NCBI GenBank assembly: GCA_035478715.1
Contig: DATIJK010000089.1
Span: 1-9,201 of the forward strand
Direction of reading: 5' to 3'
Source of the DNA: JAICLK01 sp035478715
GTDB taxonomy: Bacteria > Patescibacteriota > Saccharimonadia > Saccharimonadales > UBA4665
DNA: 9,201 nucleotides
The translations under genes were made by a program, and so were the position numbers. Numbering within the stretch: the first letter of the stretch is position 1; each line of letters starts with the position of its first letter. Below, piece after piece: positions 5,773 to 9,201 of the stretch. The notes beneath the pieces were generated by a model. It was not told the origin of the DNA. It was given only the letters and a program-made list of their open reading frames with translations, and ran no database searches.

Positions 5773-6546
5773 ATGTCTAGAAGTAATTGGGGCGGCGGTA
5801 TCGCGCTAAACGCGAAAATTCACGAATCAGCTTTTATCGATACCGGAGTAATTGTGATGAGCGAAGCCGAAATCGGACCGAGAGTTTCTCTTGGCAGCTT
5901 TTCTTTTATCGGCGAAAGGACCAAGTTGCTTGCAGGCGCGCAAGTGTTGGCAAGAACGCACATCCACGAGGATGTTCAAATTGGAGAAGATGACGATATC
6001 GGCGCAGACACAACTATACATAAGGGTTCTTATTTTGAATCAGACGTTACCGTTGGTCCGGAGGTTTCAATTGGTGCTGGCGCACTCATTTTGGCTGGTG
6101 CGGTTGTGTGCCCTAACTTTATCAATGCAAATGTAAACAAAGACAATGAAAAGATGTCCAAAAATGCTCGAGAAATAGAGGAGTGTGTCACGATAGGGCC
6201 AAACGTAGTTCTGCCCGACCAGGTCGAAATAGGTTTTGGCGCGATCATACCGACGCAGAGAACTATCGCATACATCGGGTCGTTTGGTGATAAGAACCGT
6301 TTTGTTACCATTTATGGGTCAGATACTGGCCCGTGTTATAGTGTCGGCTGCCAAATCGGAATAGATTTTACGACGTTCTGTACAAGGGTTGCAAATAAGG
6401 ATGACACCACAAACGAAAGTGCTGCTACTTATGTACCATATCTTGACGTTTTCAATTTAGCCGGACTCGCCGTACAAAACGCATATGACGCCGAGCGCAG
6501 ATTTATCGATGAGCTTAAAGACCAGCGAGTAAGCTTAAGCATGTAG
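5773..6546 (+). CDS. Left-handed beta-helix (hexapeptide repeat) protein, acyltransferase-like
   Basis: From ATG 5773 the protein has 257 residues. Imperfect hexapeptide repeats (small or hydrophobic residue every sixth position, with IG, VG and AG steps) run from about 12 to 112 and again from 138 to 170: AEIGPRVSLGSFSFIGE, VQIGEDDDIGADTTIH, VTVGPEVSIGAGALILAGA, CVTIGPNVVLPDQVEIGFGAIIP. They predict a left-handed parallel beta-helix as in LpxA-type acyltransferases and nucleotidyltransferase tails. A hydrophilic insertion at about 115-137 (NVNKDNEKMSKNAREIEE) breaks the helix. The C-terminal part has RFVTIYGSDTGPCYSVGCQ at 177-194, like a short GP..S.GC module seen after hexapeptide coils in other proteins (memory). 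No nucleotidyltransferase domain is present and no catalytic histidine can be assigned with confidence. The frame is open upstream to a GTG at 5677, but that extension reads unlike the family and lies before the -10. Confidence 0.75.
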   Translation: MSRSNWGGGIALNAKIHESAFIDTGVIVMSEAEIGPRVSLGSFSFIGERTKLLAGAQVLARTHIHEDVQIGEDDDIGADTTIHKGSYFESDVTVGPEVSIGAGALILAGAVVCPNFINANVNKDNEKMSKNAREIEECVTIGPNVVLPDQVEIGFGAIIPTQRTIAYIGSFGDKNRFVTIYGSDTGPCYSVGCQIGIDFTTFCTRVANKDDTTNESAATYVPYLDVFNLAGLAVQNAYDAERRFIDELKDQRVSLSM

Positions 6547-6552
6547 CTAATT

Positions 6553-6609
6553 TGTAAGGTGTAACCGTGAGAAAACTCACAGCTTTCTGCTATACTGGAA
6601 CACCTTATA
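6553..6609 (+). other. Intergenic structured element (10-bp closing stem with inner hairpin)
   Basis: TGTAAGGTGT at 6553-6562 pairs with ACACCTTATA at 6600-6609 (10 pairs, one G-U). Inside it, GTGAG (6567-6571) and CTCAC (6576-6580) form a hairpin with an AAAA loop, and a weak third arm (CAG/CTG at 6580-6589) is possible. The element starts 7 bases after the stop of the hexapeptide gene and ends 39 bases before the SRPBCC gene. There is no T run behind it, so it is not a classic terminator. It may be a cis-regulatory RNA structure, an operator or a 3'-end protector. Confidence 0.4.
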
Positions 6610-6639
6610 CGGAGTACTATTGAGGTAGGGCTTTAAAAT
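6588..6639 (+). promoter_or_regulatory. Possible promoters of the first SRPBCC gene
   Basis: TGCTATACT at 6588-6596 is an extended -10 (TG-n-TATACT), which would start an RNA near 6603 with a leader of about 45 bases. A second -10-like TAAAAT at 6634-6639 ends 8 bases before the ATG at 6648 and would give a leaderless mRNA. GAGG at 6622-6625 is 22 bases from the ATG, too far to act as its Shine-Dalgarno. The choice between them cannot be made from sequence. Confidence 0.35.
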
Positions 6640-6647
6640 CCTTAAAA

Positions 6648-7088
6648 ATGAAAGCCACGTTTATTACCAGGGTCAGAATTGCCGCAAACCAGGAACTGGT
6701 TTACGAATATTTAACCAATTTGAAATATCATCAGCTGTGGAATCCGCAGACGCGTAAAATATCAGCCAAATGCAAATTGCAGCTTGGCAGCACGTTCACG
6801 ACTATGAGCATAGTTCTCGGCATTAAGATTTACGCTAAAAATATCGTTACCAAATTGATTGAACAAGAAGAATTTGAGATCAAGAATGTCACCGGCACCG
6901 TTCACTACGTCGCCAATTTCAAGCTTAAAAAATGGCTTGGCAAAACACTAGTCGTATCGACGACAACCGTATATACCGACAGTAAAGCGTTCGTATTCAC
7001 CGTTCCGATCATGAAACGGCTGGCTCGCCGCGAATTGCAGACGGATATGCAGGCTTTGAAAATAGCGGTCGAAAACCGATTGCAGTAA
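6648..7088 (+). CDS. SRPBCC (START/Bet v1-like) family protein, copy 1
   Basis: The 146-residue protein has the SRPBCC pattern of polyketide-cyclase-like proteins: first strand TFITRVRIAANQELVYEYLTNL at 4-25, then KYHQLWNP at 27-33 (the common W.P after the first helix), LGSTF at 47-50, EIKNVTG, and the long C-terminal helix IMKRLARRELQTDMQALKIAVEN at 121-143. The fold forms a hydrophobic pocket that binds lipids or other small hydrophobic molecules; no catalytic residues can be assigned. It has no signal peptide. The start is fixed by comparison with the neighbouring paralog, which begins with the same MK-x-T. No Shine-Dalgarno sits at the right distance. The gene following 102 bases downstream is a tandem copy, roughly half identical by eye. 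Confidence 0.82.
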   Translation: MKATFITRVRIAANQELVYEYLTNLKYHQLWNPQTRKISAKCKLQLGSTFTTMSIVLGIKIYAKNIVTKLIEQEEFEIKNVTGTVHYVANFKLKKWLGKTLVVSTTTVYTDSKAFVFTVPIMKRLARRELQTDMQALKIAVENRLQ

Positions 7089-7190
7089 CATTAGTTATGT
7101 GATGTTCGTTTTACAATGTGTCAGGGGTTATAAATTCTTGTTTACTCTGTACAATAAAATTCATATGGGGGTGTGTATCGAATCAAGCTT

Positions 7191-7631
7191 ATGAAGACGA
7201 CTGTTGTATCTCGGATTCAGATCGCCGCAGATCAAGAGGTCGTATTCGAATATTTATCCCATCTAAAATACCACACGCTCTGGAACCCACACATACGAAA
7301 AATTTCATCTAAGCGAAAATTAAAACTTGGCAGCAAGTACAAGACAGAAAGCTTTATATTAGGCATCCATCTGCCCGCAAGTAACACGGTCACGATACTT
7401 GAAGAACCGTCAGAGCTGGAGGTAGAGAATATTGTCGGCGTGCTGAACTGGCGGGTGAATTTTAAACTCAAAAAGAACGGCGGCACCGTTTTAGTCATTT
7501 GTTCAAGCGTCGTCTCGACAAACAGTAAAGGCTTCATATTTACTGCCCCGATACTAAAACAGCTCGCTCGCCGCGAATTGCAAACTGATTTACAGTCACT
7601 AAAAATCGCCGTCGAAAACAAGTTGACGTAA
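7191..7631 (+). CDS. SRPBCC (START/Bet v1-like) family protein, copy 2
   Basis: From ATG 7191 the protein has 146 residues, the same length as its upstream paralog, and aligns with it end to end without gaps. Shared blocks are IAA.QE, KYH.LWNP, RKIS.K, NFKLKK and LARRELQTD followed by LKIAVEN. It should have the same ligand-pocket fold. The pocket-lining segment at about 50-70 is much less conserved between the copies (ESFILGIHLPASNTVTI against MSIVLGIKIYAKNIVTK), which suggests different ligands; that is inference. The frame is open to a GTG at 7173, but the alignment with copy 1 supports ATG 7191. A GGGGGTG run at 7167-7173 is 17 bases away, too far for a usual Shine-Dalgarno. No clear promoter is visible in the 102-base gap, so the pair may be cotranscribed. 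Confidence 0.82.
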   Translation: MKTTVVSRIQIAADQEVVFEYLSHLKYHTLWNPHIRKISSKRKLKLGSKYKTESFILGIHLPASNTVTILEEPSELEVENIVGVLNWRVNFKLKKNGGTVLVICSSVVSTNSKGFIFTAPILKQLARRELQTDLQSLKIAVENKLT

Positions 7632-7653
7632 TTTCGATGTATTTTGCAAAAAG

Positions 7654-7710
7654 TTGAGTTAAAGTTCTAATACGGTTATGCTATTGTTAGAAAATTAATC
7701 TAATCGGGGG
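7654..7710 (+). promoter_or_regulatory. Promoter and ribosome-binding site of the 22-mer repeat protein gene
   Basis: TTGAGT at 7654-7659 is separated by 17 bases from TATGCT at 7677-7682 (4/6 to each consensus). This predicts a start near 7689 and a leader of about 30 bases. GGGGG at 7706-7710, followed by A, lies 8 bases before the ATG at 7719 and is the likely ribosome-binding sequence. Confidence 0.45.
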
Positions 7711-7718
7711 ACAAGTCT

Positions 7719-8294
7719 ATGTTGGCAAAAATTGTAAATGAAGTATCTGATGCGGTCGTGGCGGCAGTCAAAGGTGTTGATGACATACTTGACGCATTAA
7801 CCGATACCGTTAAAAACCAGGTTGTCGGTGCAATGAAAGATATGGGTGATGTAGCTGGTTCAACGGTTGAAACTGTCGCATCTGTCGCGAGTGGTGCGGT
7901 TAAGGGTGCTGGCACGGTCGGCGCATCGGTCGTTGATACTGCATCCGGTACCATGAGTGGCGTTATTAAAGGTGTCAGCCAGGTCGGCGGTGATGTTGGC
8001 GAGGCTATCAAAGGTGCGGCACAGGGAATTGTGGAAGGAACGGCCGAAACTGGCGGCGACATCGGCGGGGCAGCAGTCGGCGCAGTACAGAGTGCAATCA
8101 AATCAGCAGGTGAAATGGGTGCAAATACCGCTGATGCTGCTAGTGCGGCAGTTAAAGGCGCACTTGACGGAGCGACCGACGTTGGCGGCGATGCAGTTTC
8201 GACAGTCCGAAACGCGTTATTGAATGCTGCAGCGCTCCCGCGAGATGTAATCGAGTCTGCGCTTAAGGGTTCCGACGACGAAAAGAAACAGTAG
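7719..8294 (+). CDS. Ala/Gly/Val-rich amphipathic repeat protein, unknown
   Basis: The protein has 191 residues, about half of them Ala, Gly and Val, with no Cys, Trp, Tyr, Phe or His. From about residue 17 to 171 it follows a strict 22-residue period. VKG or IKG recurs at 17-19, 61-63 and 83-85, and the same columns hold VEG 105-107, IKS 127-129 and LDG 149-151. A second column reads GS 47-48, AS 69-70, GD 91-92, GD 113-114, AN 135-136 and GD 157-158. Such 11/22-residue periods are known from apolipoproteins, LEA proteins and phasin-like proteins that form amphipathic helices on lipid or in drying cells. A short acidic and basic tail (GSDDEKKQ) ends it. No signal peptide or LPXTG is present, so it is probably cytosolic or membrane-peripheral. 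It has its own promoter and a hairpin behind it. Function is inference only. Confidence 0.75.
   Translation: MLAKIVNEVSDAVVAAVKGVDDILDALTDTVKNQVVGAMKDMGDVAGSTVETVASVASGAVKGAGTVGASVVDTASGTMSGVIKGVSQVGGDVGEAIKGAAQGIVEGTAETGGDIGGAAVGAVQSAIKSAGEMGANTADAASAAVKGALDGATDVGGDAVSTVRNALLNAAALPRDVIESALKGSDDEKKQ
7854..8231 (+). repeat. Six in-frame 66-bp (22-codon) degenerate repeats
   Basis: The repeats cover protein residues 46-171. Unit starts fall at residues 46, 68, 90, 112, 134 and 156; Gly occupies the first position in five of six. The 14th and 18th positions are Gly (once Ser) in the first five units. The register extends weakly upstream to residue 17. DNA identity between units is low, so the duplication is old or selected at protein level. 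Confidence 0.7.
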
Positions 8295-8316
8295 TTTCCG
8301 AATATATTTAGGTCAA

Positions 8317-8377
8317 ATAACAACGCTTAACGTAATTGTCCACAGCTTTTACTGGACAAAAGCGTAAGCGTTGTTGT
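8317..8377 (+). terminator. Long composite hairpin after the repeat-protein gene
   Basis: AACAACGCTTA at 8319-8329 pairs perfectly with TAAGCGTTGTT at 8365-8375 (11 bp). CG 8331-8332 with CG 8363-8364 extends it past one bulged A, and one A-T plus one G-U pair can be added outside. An inner stem, TTGTCCA 8336-8342 with TGGACAA 8353-8359, closes a 10-base loop. It lies 22 bases after the stop and is followed by T-rich sequence, but not a pure T run. It probably ends the upstream transcript, and it also overlaps the next promoter. Confidence 0.5.
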
Positions 8378-8382
8378 ATTAT
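8353..8382 (+). promoter_or_regulatory. Promoter of the surface-protein gene, embedded in the hairpin
   Basis: TGGACA at 8353-8358 (5/6 to the -35 consensus) and TATTAT at 8377-8382 (5/6 to the -10) are 18 bases apart. The predicted start near 8389 leaves about 5 bases before the ATG at 8394 and no Shine-Dalgarno. The -35 is the right arm of the inner stem of the upstream hairpin. Confidence 0.5.
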
Positions 8383-8393
8383 TCAAGCTGAAA

Positions 8394-9201
8394 ATGCCCA
8401 AAAAGAAAAAGAAAATTCCGATTCATCATAAAGTAAAGCAACACGCCAAGCGGATTGTGGTGATAACACCGAAGTTCGTTCACGGCATGTTCGTCGGCGC
8501 GGTCGTCGGCGCATTGTTGGTATTAGTAATGCGCGAAGTAAATCCTGTCGCAGCGGCCACAGCTGTCGCACGGGATTGTTCGACCAACTCGATAATGAAA
8601 TGCGGTGTGACGACAAAAACCGAATTTATCAGCAAAGTCAAAACCAACAGCCCGAGTGATCTGAAACCGGTCTATAACTCTTTCGGCTTATCGTCTGATT
8701 CTTACAACAATTTTGTTACATACGCCGTCAGCGGAAATGATATGCGAGACGGCCGAATCGTTGTAAATGGTAAGACAATTGCCACAAATTCATACAGTCT
8801 AGGACGCGAAAGACAAGGTGTTCCAATCAGTAACAAAGTAACGATCAATGGTAAAACGTACTGGAAAGGTACGCCGGGCCAACGGTTCGGTGCCGGCATA
8901 AATAGTATCCCGGTCTGGGTATTTTACAAGACCAATGGCGATATTAAATTCGTAGTGATGAAAGCCTGCGGCAACCCCGTGGGGGGCCACTCATTATGGA
9001 AGCCGAAGCCCACGCCTCCGCCGTCTCCGCCACCGCATTCTCCCACACCGCCACCACCTGCACCGACTCCTGAACCAACACCAACCCCACCTCCAGAATT
9101 ACCGCCACCGCCGCCACCGCCGCCCACTGCCGTGACTACTTCGAGCGTAAAAGCGCTTCCAAACACGGGACCTGGTGCAATCCTGATAATCGGTGCGCTC
9201 G
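8394..9201 (+). CDS. Saccharibacteria-type surface protein with Pro-rich stalk and LPNTGPG anchor (C-terminus cut by window edge)
   Basis: The frame is open for 269 codons to the right edge. Residues 1-20 are very basic (five Lys in a row at 3-7, His and Arg after). A membrane or signal-anchor segment follows at about 29-46 (FVHGMFVGAVVGALLVLVM), then an Ala-rich stretch (VAAATA, 52-57) that could be a signal-peptidase site. The extracellular domain at about 61-197 has CSTNSIMKCG (62-71), KTEFISKV, NGKTIAT, SLGRERQG, NGKTYWKGT, WVFYKTNGDIKFVVMKACGNPV (175-196). This C...C...ACGNP layout is one I know as recurrent in Saccharibacteria. Cys 62, 70 and 192 may form a disulfide. A Pro/Thr stalk at 204-245 leads to LPNTGPG at 255-261 and the start of a hydrophobic helix (AILIIGAL), like a sortase-type or CPR cell-wall sorting tail. 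The remaining anchor and stop codon lie outside the window. The start is supported by the promoter 11 bases upstream. Confidence 0.85.
   Translation, partial: MPKKKKKIPIHHKVKQHAKRIVVITPKFVHGMFVGAVVGALLVLVMREVNPVAAATAVARDCSTNSIMKCGVTTKTEFISKVKTNSPSDLKPVYNSFGLSSDSYNNFVTYAVSGNDMRDGRIVVNGKTIATNSYSLGRERQGVPISNKVTINGKTYWKGTPGQRFGAGINSIPVWVFYKTNGDIKFVVMKACGNPVGGHSLWKPKPTPPPSPPPHSPTPPPPAPTPEPTPTPPPELPPPPPPPPTAVTTSSVKALPNTGPGAILIIGAL
9003..9125 (+). repeat. Proline-codon-rich low-complexity stalk
   Basis: Codons 204-244 of the surface protein are mostly CCG, CCA, CCT and CCC, interrupted by Thr, Ser, Ala and Glu, and end in a run of eight consecutive Pro codons (237-244). It forms an extended spacer between the folded domain and the anchor, and it is prone to length change by slippage. 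The glycine-rich frame on the other strand is a shadow of it. Confidence 0.8.

Noticed and set aside
7232..7621. Minus-strand frame of 129 codons over the second SRPBCC gene
   Set aside because: The plus strand is a clear paralog of its neighbour with matching start, length and end; the antisense frame is a by-product.
7700..8323. Minus-strand open frame of 207 codons rich in Ala, Ser, Thr and Pro
   Set aside because: It is the antisense shadow of the 22-residue repeat gene; the period and codon pattern belong to the plus-strand frame, which also has the promoter and ribosome-binding site.
8924..9166. Minus-strand glycine-rich frame of 80 codons
   Set aside because: GGN glycine codons on the minus strand are the complement of the CCN proline tract of the surface protein; there is no start signal.
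1..9201. CRISPR array, tRNA, rRNA, insertion sequence, prophage or attachment site
   Set aside because: I found no regularly spaced direct repeats, cloverleaf with CCA-end features, transposase-like frame or flanking duplication on either strand.

Overview
The window looks like a chromosomal segment of a Candidatus Saccharibacteria (TM7, Patescibacteria/CPR) genome. The best evidence is the incomplete gene at the right end. It encodes a surface protein with the Cys-rich motif CSTNSIMKCG, a later ACGNPV motif, a Pro-rich stalk and an LPNTGPG tail, a combination I associate with saccharibacterial envelope proteins. The rest fits that view: short single-gene transcription units on alternating strands, moderate GC, many small lineage-restricted membrane proteins, and TGA used as an ordinary stop. 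There is no sign of phage, transposon, CRISPR, rRNA or tRNA. The placement is inference from memory of the families, not from a search.

Layout, left to right. (1) 1-135, minus: N-terminus of a SAM methyltransferase, running off the left edge. (2) 136-348: divergent intergenic region. (3) 349-1227 and 1220-1498, plus: an overlapping pair, an 8-TM membrane protein and a small soluble protein. (4) 1518-2519, minus: a diacylglycerol/lipid-kinase family enzyme. It diverges from a DUF2164 gene (2581-2832, plus) across a compact palindromic promoter region. (5) 2834-3199, minus: a DUF2267 protein, convergent with DUF2164 and only 1 base away from it. (6) 3367-3468, plus: a 33-codon small gene with a near-perfect Shine-Dalgarno sequence. 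(7) 3585-4070, plus: a small membrane protein. (8) 4087-4599, plus: a DUF1905 plus YdeI/OmpD-associated protein. (9) 4622-5596, minus: an 8-TM protein paralogous to the one at 349. (10) 5773-6546, plus: a left-handed beta-helix (hexapeptide) protein. (11) 6648-7088 and 7191-7631, plus: tandem SRPBCC paralogs. (12) 7719-8294, plus: an Ala/Gly/Val protein made of 22-residue repeats. (13) 8394 to the right edge, plus: the surface protein. No gene-free stretch exceeds 300 bases; the longest is 136-348.

Two kinds of translation start seem to coexist. The genes at 2834 (minus), 3367 and 7719 have clear Shine-Dalgarno sequences 6-8 bases before the start. The genes at 1518 (minus), 2581, 4087, 5773, 6648 and 8394 instead have a -10-like box ending about 4-12 bases before the ATG, so their mRNAs would be leaderless or nearly so.

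There is no obvious single pathway. The shared theme is the cell envelope: lipid kinase, polytopic membrane proteins, a lipid-binding-fold SRPBCC pair, an apolipoprotein-like repeat protein and an anchored surface protein. The most interesting unexplained items are the duplicated 8-TM family with a W-x12-YA signature in every half, the 22-residue repeat protein, the divergent promoter palindrome, and the hairpin that carries the promoter of the surface-protein gene.
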